From Knoellia remsis (GTDB lineage Bacteria > Actinomycetota > Actinomycetes > Actinomycetales > Dermatophilaceae), in assembly GCF_003002895.1 (NCBI RefSeq), contig NZ_PVTI01000002.1:62001-126000 (forward strand): a stretch of 64,000 nucleotides of DNA, in the 5' to 3' direction. Below the pieces are notes generated by a model. The model saw only the letters and a list, made by a program, of their open reading frames with translations. It was not told the DNA's origin and made no database searches. Each line of letters opens with the position of its first letter. The stretch's first letter is position 1. This document shows, one piece after another, positions 8,937 through 17,062 of the stretch. The position numbers were made by a program, and so were the translations under genes.

Positions 8937-9422
8937 TTGAGTGAGCGACTGGCCCCGGGCGACACCGCCCCGGACTTCACCCTGAGCACCGACACGGGTG
9001 AGAGCGTCACGCTCTCGGACCTGCGCGGGGAGAAGGTCATCGTCTACTTCTACCCGGCCGCGATGACGCCGGGCTGCACGAAGCAGGCGTGCGACTTCAG
9101 CGAGTCCCTCGACTCCCTCAAGGGCGACGGCTACACCGTCCTCGGCATCTCGCCGGACAAGCCGGAGAAGCTGGCGAAGTTCCGCGACAAGGAGCACCTC
9201 ACCCTCACCCTGCTCTCCGACCCGGACAAGCAGGTCATGACGCAGTGGGGCGCCTTCGGCGAGAAGAAGCTCTACGGCAAGACCGTCCAGGGCGTCATCC
9301 GCTCCACCGTCGTCGTCGACGAGGACGGCAAGGTCGAGAACGCCTGGTACAACGTCAAGGCCACCGGCCACGTGGCCAAGCTCCGCAAGGACCTCGGACT
9401 TCAGGGAGACTTGACCGCATGA
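8937..9422 (+). CDS. bcp: Thioredoxin-dependent thiol peroxidase (Bcp/PrxQ)
   Basis: Reduces H2O2 and organic hydroperoxides using thioredoxin. It is 161 residues, the usual Bcp size. The peroxidatic motif is TPGCTKQACDF, so both the peroxidatic Cys and the resolving Cys five residues later are present. LGISPDKPEKLAKF and GVIRSTVVVDEDGKV are typical PrxQ blocks. TTG 8937 is chosen because AGGAGAG lies 7 nt upstream and the predicted N-terminus (LSERLAPGDTAPDF) matches the family; the nearby GTG is out of frame. The stop overlaps the next gene (ATGA). Confidence 0.92.
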   Translation: MSERLAPGDTAPDFTLSTDTGESVTLSDLRGEKVIVYFYPAAMTPGCTKQACDFSESLDSLKGDGYTVLGISPDKPEKLAKFRDKEHLTLTLLSDPDKQVMTQWGAFGEKKLYGKTVQGVIRSTVVVDEDGKVENAWYNVKATGHVAKLRKDLGLQGDLTA

Positions 9423-9673
9423 GCAACATCGCCGCCCTCGAGGCCGACATCGCCCAGCGCCGCGCGCGTCTGGCCCGCACCCTCGACGAGCTCACCACCC
9501 GCGCCACGCCGTCGAACATCGCCAAGCGCGAGGTCGACAAGGCCAAGGCGCGTTTCGCCGACGCGACGACGACCCCCGAAGGTGACCTACGGGTCGAGCG
9601 GATCGCGGCGGCCGTCGCGGTCGTGGCCGTGGTCGTCGCCCTTCGCGTGCTGCGGGGTCGTCGCCGCCGCTGA
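9419..9673 (+). CDS. DUF3618 small membrane-anchored protein
   Basis: 84 residues: an amphipathic N-terminal helix (LEADIAQRRARLARTLDEL) typical of DUF3618, a short linker, one C-terminal transmembrane segment (AAAVAVVAVVVALRVL) and an RGRRRR cytoplasmic tail. Function is unknown; the family is found in actinobacteria, often near phage-holin-family genes. It is coupled to bcp by ATGA. The last 87 bp overlap the convergent glycosyltransferase gene, an unusually long tail-to-tail overlap in which both frames look real. Confidence 0.8.
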   Translation: MSNIAALEADIAQRRARLARTLDELTTRATPSNIAKREVDKAKARFADATTTPEGDLRVERIAAAVAVVAVVVALRVLRGRRRR

Positions 9674-10669
9674 CGTCGTCGACGTCCCTGTCGCCGTCGT
9701 CTCGCTGACCGGTCGGCGGTCGTAGGTCCAGCGCTCCTCGGCGAGGTTGTCGGCGCCGGCGCGGTGACCGGCGCGTCCGGCCGCCTCGACGACGAGCGCG
9801 GCGACCCTGCCGCCGATGCCGCTCGGCAGGACTCGCAGCGCCCGGTCGCCAAGCGCACCAAGTTGTGTGGCTCGCTTGCGCGACCCCGCGAGCCGCGCCG
9901 TGCCCGCGACGGCGCGGCCCCACGCGCTGTGGTCCGACGGTGGTGGTGTCACGGTGCGCGGGTGGGTGCGCTCGAGCACCGTGCGTGCCGACCCGCTGAC
10001 GTATGCCCGCCCGGCCCGCTCCGCGAGCGACGTCGCCGGTGCCGTGTGCGCGAGCTCGAGCTCGCGGTCGATGACGAGCTCAATGCCGGCCTCGTGCAGC
10101 CGCGCCCCGAGCTCGGCGTCCTCGCTGTACGTGAACGCCGGGTCAAAACCACCCACCCGTTCCCACGTCGCACGGGTGAGCGAGTTGTGTGCCGCCCACC
10201 CCACCCAGCGCTCCTGCGGACCGCGTTCGTATGCCGTCCGCAGCAGTCGCGCGTTCGCCGGACGTCCGTAGGCGCGGGCGTAGGGGGTGTCGTCGAACCG
10301 GTCGCGGGTCGGGCCGATGACCCCGAGGTCGTCACGGCCGGCGTGCAGCTCGACGTGACGGCGGACCATGTGTGGTGGCGGCAGCAGATCGTCGTCGCAG
10401 CGGATGAGCACGCGCCCCCGAGCCGCGTCGTATCCGGCGTTGAGGGCGTTCGCGACGCCGCCCTGCTCGGGCAGGGTGACGACCCGCAGAGGCGCGCGGA
10501 CGGCATACGACTCGAGGACGGCGGGGGAGTCGTCGACGACGCCGTCGAGTACGACGACGACCTCCCACGGGCCGTCGTGGTCCTGCGCGGCGAGGGCGGG
10601 GAGGAGCGTGCGCAGCCGGTCCGCGCCGCGGTGCGACGGGACGATGACCGACGCGTCGAGAGGAGTCAT
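9587..10669 (-). CDS. GT2-family glycosyltransferase
   Basis: Inverting GT-A enzyme of about 360 residues. ASVIVPSHRGADRLRTLLPAL opens the nucleotide-binding domain. Also visible are VVVVLDGVVDDS, ALNAGYDAARGRVLIRCDDDLLP (DxD-like metal site) and GGFDPAFTYSEDAELGARL (ED catalytic-base region). The C-terminal 40 residues are low-complexity (Thr/Ala/His/Asp) and overlap the DUF3618 gene. ATG 10669 is preferred over 10681 because a TATGCT box ends 7 nt upstream, matching the leaderless pattern seen elsewhere in the window. Confidence 0.82.
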   Translation of the reverse strand: MTPLDASVIVPSHRGADRLRTLLPALAAQDHDGPWEVVVVLDGVVDDSPAVLESYAVRAPLRVVTLPEQGGVANALNAGYDAARGRVLIRCDDDLLPPPHMVRRHVELHAGRDDLGVIGPTRDRFDDTPYARAYGRPANARLLRTAYERGPQERWVGWAAHNSLTRATWERVGGFDPAFTYSEDAELGARLHEAGIELVIDRELELAHTAPATSLAERAGRAYVSGSARTVLERTHPRTVTPPPSDHSAWGRAVAGTARLAGSRKRATQLGALGDRALRVLPSGIGGRVAALVVEAAGRAGHRAGADNLAEERWTYDRRPVSETTATGTSTTSAAATTPQHAKGDDHGHDRDGRRDPLDP

Positions 10670-10676
10670 CGCTCGC

Positions 10677-10682
10677 AGCATA
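10677..10682 (-). promoter_or_regulatory. -10 box of leaderless promoter (GT2 gene)
   Basis: The minus-strand TATGCT ends 7 nt before ATG 10669. It supports that start and a leaderless transcript. Confidence 0.4.
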
Positions 10683-10701
10683 GGGGCCCACCAGCGGTGG
10701 A

Positions 10702-10707
10702 TACGGT
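10702..10707 (+). promoter_or_regulatory. -10 box of leaderless promoter (vapB)
   Basis: TACGGT ends 7 nt before the vapB ATG, so the transcript probably starts at the start codon. Confidence 0.4.
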
Positions 10708-10714
10708 GGACCGT

Positions 10715-10945
10715 ATGAAGTCGACGTTCGAGCTGCCCGACGCGCTGGCCAGGGAGGCCAAGGAGCTGGCCCGTGCCCAGTCGACCACCGTGCGTGACCT
10801 CGTGGTCACCGGGCTGCGGCGCGAGATCGATCGGCGCACGAGCGATCGATCACGGCCCGACTTCGTCTTCCCCACTGCTGACGGTGAGGGGCTGCGCGTC
10901 GACCCCGGTGAGGCGATCCGCATCGCCTCTGCCGAGACCGCGTGA
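10715..10945 (+). CDS. vapB: VapB-type antitoxin
   Basis: 76 residues. The N-terminus (MKSTFELPDALAREAKELAR, then TTVRDLVVTGLRRE) is the ribbon-helix-helix DNA-binding part of VapB antitoxins that autoregulate vapBC operons. The C-terminal tail would bind the PIN toxin. Its stop overlaps the start of a vapC frame (GTGA), but that toxin is broken, leaving vapB an orphan. Confidence 0.75.
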   Translation: MKSTFELPDALAREAKELARAQSTTVRDLVVTGLRREIDRRTSDRSRPDFVFPTADGEGLRVDPGEAIRIASAETA

Positions 10946-11134
10946 TCGCGCTCAAGACGAACTACTCCTTTACGCCCACCGGCGGGACTCGCCGCTCCAT
11001 GTTGCGGCCACGCGCGTCCTCGCGGGTGCGGTGGCTGCCCCCGCCGGCGTGGCGATCCCTTGGCCGTGCCTGCACGAGTTCCTAGCCGTGGTCACCCACC
11101 CGAGGATTTATGCGCCACCCTCAGACATGGGCCT
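10942..11134 (+). pseudogene. vapC: Decayed vapC PIN-domain toxin (frameshift plus truncation)
   Basis: The GTG at 10942 overlaps the vapB stop and the first codons read VIALKTN, against the family VIALDTN. The first catalytic Asp is therefore replaced by Lys. A one-base loss just after shifts the frame; the rest reads LLLYAHRRDSPLHVAATRVL, then IPWPCLHEFLAVVTHPRIYAPP in another frame, a clear VapC N-terminal half. The similarity stops near 11130, where a copy of the tRNA-Lys 3' end begins. The C-terminal half with the remaining acidic residues is missing. Confidence 0.8.
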
Positions 11135-11171
11135 GGTGCGCCATCAGGGACTGGAACCCCGAACCTGCTGA
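11134..11171 (-). repeat. att-like partial copy of tRNA-Lys 3' end
   Basis: A 38-bp copy of the tRNA-Lys 3' region including CCA; it differs from 12170-12207 at two positions. It covers the T arm, acceptor 3' strand and part of the anticodon stem, and cannot form a complete tRNA. Confidence 0.75.
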
Positions 11172-11204
11172 GGAAGGCTGTGGCCGGAGTCATCGGCGCC
11201 TTAA

Positions 11205-11573
11205 CTACTGTTCGCGCTGGTCACCGAGTGCGACTTCAGCTTCTCCAAACAACGGTTCCAGGTGGCGACGCCAAGCGGGGAGGTCGCGCGACAGGGTCAG
11301 CCACGTGACGTCCCGGTTGATCTCGTCGTACTGGTGGATGATGAAGTTGCGGTTGGCGACGGCGAGTGCCCACTCGACACCAGCGGGCGCGAGGACACCG
11401 ATCCTCGCGAGCCGGTTGGCTGCCTCGCCGAGTTTCATCATCAGTGAGTCGCCTGCTTCTTGCAGGAGCGGATCGGCCATGTAGTCGTCGCGACCCCGGA
11501 GGGTGATCTCGTGGACCCGGCTGAGCCATGCCTGGATGTGCAGCAGCTCCTTCGCTGCGGACCGTTGCATCAC
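11205..11573 (-). CDS. hepT: HepT-like HEPN-domain toxin (DUF86)
   Basis: About 122 residues, helical. The HEPN RNase motif R-x4-6-H appears as RNFIIHQYDE near residue 75, following LMMKLGEAANRLA, which is typical of HepT. In HEPN/MNT modules the HEPN protein is the RNase-like toxin and the MNT partner AMPylates its Tyr beside this motif; a Tyr is present (HQY). The GTG start overlaps the mntA stop (GTGA), and ATG 11570 is also possible. It lies in the tRNA-Lys island remnant. Confidence 0.85.
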   Translation of the reverse strand: MMQRSAAKELLHIQAWLSRVHEITLRGRDDYMADPLLQEAGDSLMMKLGEAANRLARIGVLAPAGVEWALAVANRNFIIHQYDEINRDVTWLTLSRDLPAWRRHLEPLFGEAEVALGDQREQ

Positions 11574-12043
11574 AACAGGACCGCCTCTCGGCGGATGTCG
11601 TCATCGAGTCCAGACCTGAGGCCGCCGTAGTCGACGAGATCGACATCCCGTCCGAGGATGTCCTCGATGATCTGCGTGAACCGGACGAAGTCGAACGACG
11701 ACGTGTTCGGCGGCGGCTGGACTAGGAGGTCGATGTCGGAGTCCGCCCGTGCCTCGCCACGGGCGACAGACCCGAAGACCGCAAGCCGCGTGTAGCCGTG
11801 CTCGGTGGCAACGGCCTTGAGGATGGGAGTCGCTGCTTCGAGGAGTTCCTGCGGGTGAACCTGGTCGAGGTGTGTCGCCACCTTGAGCTGCTGGCTCACG
11901 GCGGGCTGGGAGATACCCAGTGCACTCGCGATGTCGCGTTGGGAGGCGCCCGCCGCAACCATGGCGCGGAGCGCGAGAGCGCGGCGCAGGCGCGCCACAC
12001 CCTCCGCGCGTCGCGCGTCGCGGTACTCGGCCGCCAGTGTCAT
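11570..12043 (-). CDS. mntA: MntA-type nucleotidyltransferase antitoxin with N-terminal HTH
   Basis: 157 residues. Residues ~30-55 (GASQRDIASALGISQPAVSQ) form a helix-turn-helix. Residues ~85-110 (LAVFGSVARGEARADSDIDLLV) hold the minimal nucleotidyltransferase GSx(n)DxD motif. It is the antitoxin that AMPylates and silences HepT; the fused HTH probably autoregulates the operon. It is translated first and coupled to hepT. A minus-strand TAAGGT box 6 nt before the ATG suggests a leaderless mRNA. Confidence 0.85.
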   Translation of the reverse strand: MTLAAEYRDARRAEGVARLRRALALRAMVAAGASQRDIASALGISQPAVSQQLKVATHLDQVHPQELLEAATPILKAVATEHGYTRLAVFGSVARGEARADSDIDLLVQPPPNTSSFDFVRFTQIIEDILGRDVDLVDYGGLRSGLDDDIRREAVLL

Positions 12044-12049
12044 AAGGCA

Positions 12050-12055
12050 ACCTTA
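12050..12055 (-). promoter_or_regulatory. -10 box of leaderless promoter (mntA-hepT)
   Basis: The minus-strand TAAGGT ends 6 nt before the mntA ATG. Confidence 0.4.
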
Positions 12056-12138
12056 TCGCAGACGACGCGTGGCCGCTCGGACGGCACGGGGCGGCATTGA
12101 GGGCCGCATCGACATGGGGCGGCCCGAAGACGACGAGG

Positions 12139-12162
12139 CCCCGTCCGCAGTGGCGGACGGGG
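12139..12162 (-). terminator. Terminator hairpin downstream of tRNA-Lys
   Basis: Perfect 10-bp stem CCCCGTCCGC/GCGGACGGGG with a 4-nt loop, 8 bp past the tRNA 3' end in its direction of transcription. There is no T-run, as is common in high-G+C genomes. Confidence 0.6.
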
Positions 12163-12169
12163 GTCTCGG

Positions 12170-12245
<76 letters not shown>

Positions 12246-12339
12246 GCGAGCGGAGACATTAGCAGGCCGGTGACCCTCTCACGAAATCGGCGGACCGCAC
12301 GTCGCGCGGGATGGTCACGGCCCGGTCGGCGTGGGCAGA

Positions 12340-12345
12340 TAGCCT
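12340..12345 (+). promoter_or_regulatory. -10 box of leaderless promoter (fakA-like gene)
   Basis: TAGCCT ends 6 nt before GTG 12352. Confidence 0.45.
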
Positions 12346-12351
12346 GCCGAC

Positions 12352-14034
12352 GTGCCCGAAACCCTCGACGCCGACGGAGCCCGCCAGTGGGCGGCGCTGA
12401 CGCGTGCGGCGTTCGCGGCCCGACGCACCGAGATCGACGAGCTCAACGTCTTCCCGGTCCCGGACGGTGACACCGGCACCAACCTCTACCTCACGATGGA
12501 CGCCGCCCTGAGCGAGGTGCGCCGGGTGCACGCCGCCGAGGGCATCCTCGGGACGGCGAGCCTGGTCGAGGAGGCCCGCACCTTGGCGCGGGCCCTCCTC
12601 ATGTCGGCCCGCGGCAACTCCGGGGTCATCGTGAGCCAGCTCGTCAGCGGTATGACCGCGGTCGTCCTCGACGAGAACCTCACCGAGGTCGACGGGCCGG
12701 CTCTCGCGCGAGCCATGGAGCGGGGTGCCGCGCTCGCGCGGGCCAGCGTGGCGCATCCGCAGGAGGGCACGATCCTCAGCGTCGCCGACGCCGCGGCACA
12801 GGCGGCCACTCGCCGCGCGGCCGACGGGGGCGCGGCGGCGGACGTGGCGGAGGCGGCCGCGACCGCGGCAGCCGAGGCGCTCGAACGCACCCCAGACCAG
12901 CTCGACACCCTCGCCCGCGCCGGAGTGGTCGACGCCGGCGGTGCCGGGGCGGTGCTCATGCTCGAGTCCCTGCATCGCGTCCTCACCGGCGACTGGTCCG
13001 AGGCCGAGGGCATCATCGGCCGGGCCGCCGACCAGCTCGCGCCGCGTGCGGGGTGGCACGTCGGTACCGGCAGCACCCGCGCCGGTGACCCCCTCGACGA
13101 CGACCACCTGGCGGCCGCAGCGGGAGGCGACGGACCGGCATACGAGGTCATGTACCTCCTCGACGACAGCGACGACGCCCGCGTCGGCGCGCTCACGACA
13201 GCGCTCGACGGGCTCGGCGACTCGCTCCTCGTCGTCGGCGGTCCCGACCTGTGGAACGTCCACGTCCACGTCGATGACATCGGCGCGGCGATCGAGGCCG
13301 GCATCGACGCGGGACGACCGCACCGCATCAAGGTCACCCACTTCGCAACCCAGATCGCCGCGAGGGAGCCGCAACGGTTCGCCGTCGTCGCCTGCGCGGC
13401 CGGGCCGGGGATGGCCGAGGTGCTCAGCGACGCGGGCGCCGTGGTCGTGCCGAGCGCACCCGGCGCGCGTGCGTCCGCCGGGCAGCTGCTCGAGGCGATC
13501 CGCGGGACCGGCGCGACATCCGTCGTCGTGCTGCCCAACGACAGGGACACCCTCATGGCGGCCGAGGTCGCCTGCCGCGCCGCCGAGGAGGACGGCCTCA
13601 CGACGGCCATCGTGCCGGCCCGCGCCGCGGTCCAGGGCCTCGCGGCGCTGGCTGTCGTCGACCCGGCAAAGGGGTTGCGGGAGAACGCGATTGCCATGAC
13701 GAGTGCCGCTGGTGCCACGCGGCACGGCGCCGTGACGATTGCGTCCCGCGAGGTGCTCACGTGGGCCGGCCCGGTGACGCCCGGCGACGTCCTCGGAGTG
13801 GTCGGCGGCGACGTCGCGTTCGTCGGCGACGACCTCGCGACGGCGGCCGACGAGGTGCTGCGCCGACTGCTCTCCGGTGGCGGAGAGCTCGTCACGATCG
13901 TCTCCGGCGCCGACGCGAGCCCTGGGCTCGTGGACGGCGTGGCCGAACGTCTCGCCAAGGAGCACTTCGAGGTCGAGGTCGTGCGCATCGACGGCGGCCA
14001 GCAGGTCTACCCGCTGCTCATCGGTGTCGAGTAG
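12352..14034 (+). CDS. DAK2-domain fatty-acid-kinase-like protein (FakA/YloV family)
   Basis: 560 residues. The N-terminal DhaL/DAK2 domain (residues ~1-195) has NVFPVPDGDTGTNLYLTM, the Asp triad that binds Mg-ATP, followed by SARGNSGVIVSQ and DAGGAGAVLM. A middle region and a C-terminal DegV-like part follow (TSVVVLPNDRDTLMAAE). In Firmicutes FakA phosphorylates fatty acids bound by FakB; in actinobacteria the homologue sits next to recG, as here, and its substrate is less well established. It probably has a leaderless mRNA and is followed by recG after 15 nt. Confidence 0.88.
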   Translation: MPETLDADGARQWAALTRAAFAARRTEIDELNVFPVPDGDTGTNLYLTMDAALSEVRRVHAAEGILGTASLVEEARTLARALLMSARGNSGVIVSQLVSGMTAVVLDENLTEVDGPALARAMERGAALARASVAHPQEGTILSVADAAAQAATRRAADGGAAADVAEAAATAAAEALERTPDQLDTLARAGVVDAGGAGAVLMLESLHRVLTGDWSEAEGIIGRAADQLAPRAGWHVGTGSTRAGDPLDDDHLAAAAGGDGPAYEVMYLLDDSDDARVGALTTALDGLGDSLLVVGGPDLWNVHVHVDDIGAAIEAGIDAGRPHRIKVTHFATQIAAREPQRFAVVACAAGPGMAEVLSDAGAVVVPSAPGARASAGQLLEAIRGTGATSVVVLPNDRDTLMAAEVACRAAEEDGLTTAIVPARAAVQGLAALAVVDPAKGLRENAIAMTSAAGATRHGAVTIASREVLTWAGPVTPGDVLGVVGGDVAFVGDDLATAADEVLRRLLSGGGELVTIVSGADASPGLVDGVAERLAKEHFEVEVVRIDGGQQVYPLLIGVE

Positions 14035-14049
14035 GGGAGCGGACGAGCC

Positions 14050-16251
14050 ATGTATGCCGAGAGCACGCCGCTGACGAAGGTCCTCGCCAAGCGCGAGGCC
14101 AAGAAGTTCAAGGACTCCCGCGGGATCGAGACCGTGGGCGACCTCCTCGCGTACTGGCCGCGGCGCTACCAGAACCCGCAGAGCAACCTCGCCGACGCCC
14201 GAGTCGGGTCCTACCTCGTCGCCGTCGCCGAGGTGAAGTCCGCATCGACGCGCTCGATGAAGTCCCGCCGCGGACGGATGCTGCAGGCCGTCATCACCGA
14301 CGGGACCACCGACCTCGAGGTGACGTTCTTCAACGCCCACGGCCACGAGGGCAAGCTCGTCCCCGGAACCCAGGCGCTCTTCGCCGGGCAGGTGTCGCGC
14401 TACGGCAACAAGTTCCAGCTCGCGCACCCCGGCTACTCGCTGCTCAGCGACTTCGACCGCGGCGAGCGGCGCGGACTCATCCCGGTCTACAAGCAGGTCG
14501 GCAACCTGCACACCTGGACCGTCACCGAGTGCGTCCGGATGGTCCTCGACCTGCTCGACGAGACCGAGGAGCCGCTGCCCGATACGGTGCTGGACCGCCG
14601 CGATCTCATGGGTCGCACGGCGGCGCTGCGCGGTATCCACACGCCCGACTCATGGCCGGAGGTCAAGGCCGCGCGTCGCCGGATGTCGTATGAGGAGGCG
14701 TTCGTTCTGCAGGTCGCCCTCGCCCAGCGCCGGGCCCGTCAGGCGGCCGAGTCCACCCATGCCCGAACGCCGCGGCCCGGTGGGTTGCTCGACGCGTTCG
14801 ACGCGCGCCTGCCCTTCGAGCTGACTGCCGGGCAGCGTGAGGTCGGCGCGACGATTGCGGCCGAGATGGCGCGCGAGGTGCCGATGCACCGGCTGCTCCA
14901 AGGTGAGGTCGGCTCCGGCAAGACCGTCGTCGCGCTGCGGGCGATGCTCGCCGCCGTCGACGCCGGAGGGCAGGCTGCGCTGCTCGCACCGACGGAAGTC
15001 CTTGCCGCACAACACCATCGCTCCATCACCGCACTCCTCGGCGACCTCGCCGAGGGCGGCATGCTCGGCGGCAGCGAGATCGGCACGCGCGTCGCCCTGC
15101 TCACCGGCAGCATGCCGACGGCGGCCCGCCGCAAGGCGTTGCTCGACATCGCGAGCGGTGACGCCGGCATCGTCATCGGCACCCATGCCCTCATCCAGGA
15201 GCACGTGAGCTTCCAGGACCTCGCCCTCGTCGTCGTCGACGAGCAGCACCGCTTCGGCGTCGAACAGCGAGATGCGTTGCGCGGCAAGGCTGCCCGGCCG
15301 CCGCACGTGCTGGTCATGACGGCGACCCCGATCCCGCGCACCGTCGCGATGACGGTCTTCGGCGACATGGAGACCTCGACCCTGCGCGAGCTGCCGGCGG
15401 GACGCGCGCCGATCACGACCCACGTCGTGCCCGAGGACAAGCCCGGCTGGATGCAGCGGACGTGGGAGCGCGTGGCCGAGGAGGTATCGCTCGGTCGGCA
15501 GGCCTATGTCGTGTGCCCGCGCATCGGCGAGGACGACGAACCGGACGAGGACGCCGAGATCTTCGCCGCGTCGTCGGGCGCGGACAGCGATGGCGACGCC
15601 GACGAGGCTGGCGGCGACGAGGGTGGGGGAGCGGTGCGACCGCTCGCTTCGGTGTATGCCGTGCACGCGCAGCTCGCGCAGAACCCTGCCCTCGCCGGGC
15701 TGACCATCGGCGTGCTCCATGGCCGCCTCCCGGCCGAGGAGAAGGAGGCGGTGATGCGCGACTTCGCCGACGGCAGCATCGACGTTCTCGTCTCGACGAC
15801 CGTCATCGAGGTCGGCGTCGATGTGCCGAACGCGAGCGTCATGGTCGTCATGGACGCCGACCGGTTCGGCGTCTCCCAGCTGCACCAGCTGCGCGGCCGC
15901 GTCGGGCGAGGTGGCCTGCCCGGGCTCTGCCTGCTCGTCCACCATGGCGACGGCATCGAGCCGCACGAACGCCTCGACGCGGTGGCCGGCACGACCGACG
16001 GGTTCGAGCTCGCCCGGGTCGACCTCACCCAACGCCGCGAGGGCGACATCCTCGGCGCGGCCCAGCACGGCGGTCGCAGCCAGCTGCAGTTCCTCCACGT
16101 CCTCGACGACGAACAGCTCATCGAGGACGCCCGCGAGGACGCCTTCGCGCTCGTCGAGGCCGACCCCGAGCTCGCCGACCACCCCGCCCTCGCCGGCCTC
16201 GTGCGCGACCGCCTCGACGCCGAGCAGGCGGCCTACCTGGAACGAGGCTGA
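14050..16251 (+). CDS. recG: ATP-dependent DNA helicase RecG
   Basis: Remodels stalled replication forks and branched DNA. 733 residues. An N-terminal wedge/OB domain is followed by motif I EVGSGKTVVAL, motif II as DEQHRFGVEQR, motif III MTATPIPRT, then VSTTVIEVGVDVPNAS and QLHQLRGRVGRG (motifs V and VI). An acidic low-complexity insert (about 30 residues rich in D, E, G) sits at 15530-15630 between helicase halves. It precedes rsmD by 1 nt, the normal actinobacterial order. Confidence 0.96.
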   Translation: MYAESTPLTKVLAKREAKKFKDSRGIETVGDLLAYWPRRYQNPQSNLADARVGSYLVAVAEVKSASTRSMKSRRGRMLQAVITDGTTDLEVTFFNAHGHEGKLVPGTQALFAGQVSRYGNKFQLAHPGYSLLSDFDRGERRGLIPVYKQVGNLHTWTVTECVRMVLDLLDETEEPLPDTVLDRRDLMGRTAALRGIHTPDSWPEVKAARRRMSYEEAFVLQVALAQRRARQAAESTHARTPRPGGLLDAFDARLPFELTAGQREVGATIAAEMAREVPMHRLLQGEVGSGKTVVALRAMLAAVDAGGQAALLAPTEVLAAQHHRSITALLGDLAEGGMLGGSEIGTRVALLTGSMPTAARRKALLDIASGDAGIVIGTHALIQEHVSFQDLALVVVDEQHRFGVEQRDALRGKAARPPHVLVMTATPIPRTVAMTVFGDMETSTLRELPAGRAPITTHVVPEDKPGWMQRTWERVAEEVSLGRQAYVVCPRIGEDDEPDEDAEIFAASSGADSDGDADEAGGDEGGGAVRPLASVYAVHAQLAQNPALAGLTIGVLHGRLPAEEKEAVMRDFADGSIDVLVSTTVIEVGVDVPNASVMVVMDADRFGVSQLHQLRGRVGRGGLPGLCLLVHHGDGIEPHERLDAVAGTTDGFELARVDLTQRREGDILGAAQHGGRSQLQFLHVLDDEQLIEDAREDAFALVEADPELADHPALAGLVRDRLDAEQAAYLERG

Positions 16252-16252
16252 G

Positions 16253-16882
16253 GTGACCCGGATCATCGCCGGCACGGCGGGCGGCCGTGCCCTCAAGACC
16301 CCCGGCGGACGCGGCACGAGGCCGACGAGCGACCGCGTCCGCGAGGCACTCTTCTCCGCGCTCGACGCCCGCGACGCGGTCGCCGGGGCGCGCGTCCTCG
16401 ACCTGTATGCCGGCTCGGGCGCCCTCGGTCTCGAGGCCGCCAGTCGCGGGGCGAGCGAGGTGACGCTGGTCGAGCACGACCGGTCGGCGGCGGCCCTCAT
16501 CCGCACCAACGCCGCCGCCCTCGGGCTGCGCGCCACGGTCCTCGCGACGACCGTGTCTGCCGCGCTCGGGGGTGCGGGCACGCCTGCGCGAGAACGCAGT
16601 TCGGGTGCGCTGGGAGGCGCGCGGACGGCATACGACCTCGTCCTGCTCGACCCGCCCTACGACCTGCCCGAGGACGCGCTGGCGACCGACCTCGCGACGC
16701 TCGCCGACCGCGGCTGGCTCGCAGACGACGCCCTCGTCCTCGTCGAACGCTCCAAGCGGTCGCCCGAGCCGGCGTGGCCCGATGGGCTCGAACCCGAACG
16801 CCGCAAGGCGCACGGCGACACGGTCATCTGGTGGGCCCGCTGGGTTCCGGACGCGCGGCCCGACCGTGCTGCCTCGACCTGA
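16253..16882 (+). CDS. rsmD: 16S rRNA (guanine(966)-N2)-methyltransferase RsmD
   Basis: SAM-dependent methylation of G966 in the small subunit. 209 residues: N-terminal TRIIAGTAGGR, SAM motif VLDLYAGSGALGLEA, and catalytic DPPY in LVLLDPPYDLP. Just before DPPY there is an extra stretch (about residues 103-125, AGTPARERSSGALGGARTAY) that is not typical of the family; it encodes a copy of the genome's GTATGCCGTCCGC word. GTG 16253 lies one base after the recG stop. Confidence 0.92.
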   Translation: MTRIIAGTAGGRALKTPGGRGTRPTSDRVREALFSALDARDAVAGARVLDLYAGSGALGLEAASRGASEVTLVEHDRSAAALIRTNAAALGLRATVLATTVSAALGGAGTPARERSSGALGGARTAYDLVLLDPPYDLPEDALATDLATLADRGWLADDALVLVERSKRSPEPAWPDGLEPERRKAHGDTVIWWARWVPDARPDRAAST

Positions 16883-16912
16883 CACGCCCGGGTCGGATGG
16901 TGGTCGCGTCAC

Positions 16913-16956
16913 GTCGATGACTGATGGGTACGTATGAGTACTTATCGGTCATCGAC
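16913..16956. terminator. Hairpin repeat between rsmD and hemerythrin gene (family A)
   Basis: A 19-nt arm (16913-16931), a 6-nt loop and a 19-nt arm (16938-16956). The first nine base pairs (GTCGATGAC/GTCATCGAC) are perfect and the inner part has G-T wobbles. The right arm shares ACTTATC-GTCATCGACGTT with the hairpin at 32207-32240 (one base differs), so this is a repeat family and probably a terminator. Confidence 0.6.
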
Positions 16957-17049
16957 GTTTCGCGAGGGTGTGTCGGCGGGTCACGCGATCGGAACGGGGT
17001 CCTCCGGAAGTGAGGTCGACCTGAGTGCGCGAAACCAGCCCTGATCAGC

Positions 17050-17055
17050 CAAAAT
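17050..17055 (+). promoter_or_regulatory. -10 box of leaderless promoter (hemerythrin gene)
   Basis: CAAAAT ends 7 nt before ATG 17063. This favours 17063 over ATG 17054 as the start. Confidence 0.35.
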
Positions 17056-17062
17056 GACCCAC

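Noticed and set aside
11137-11171. Second tRNA-Lys gene
   Set aside because: Only the 3' half is present; there is no 5' acceptor strand, D arm or anticodon.
12259-14640. 793-residue minus-strand open frame opposite the fakA-like gene and recG
   Set aside because: Shadow of two well-supported genes; repetitive charged composition.
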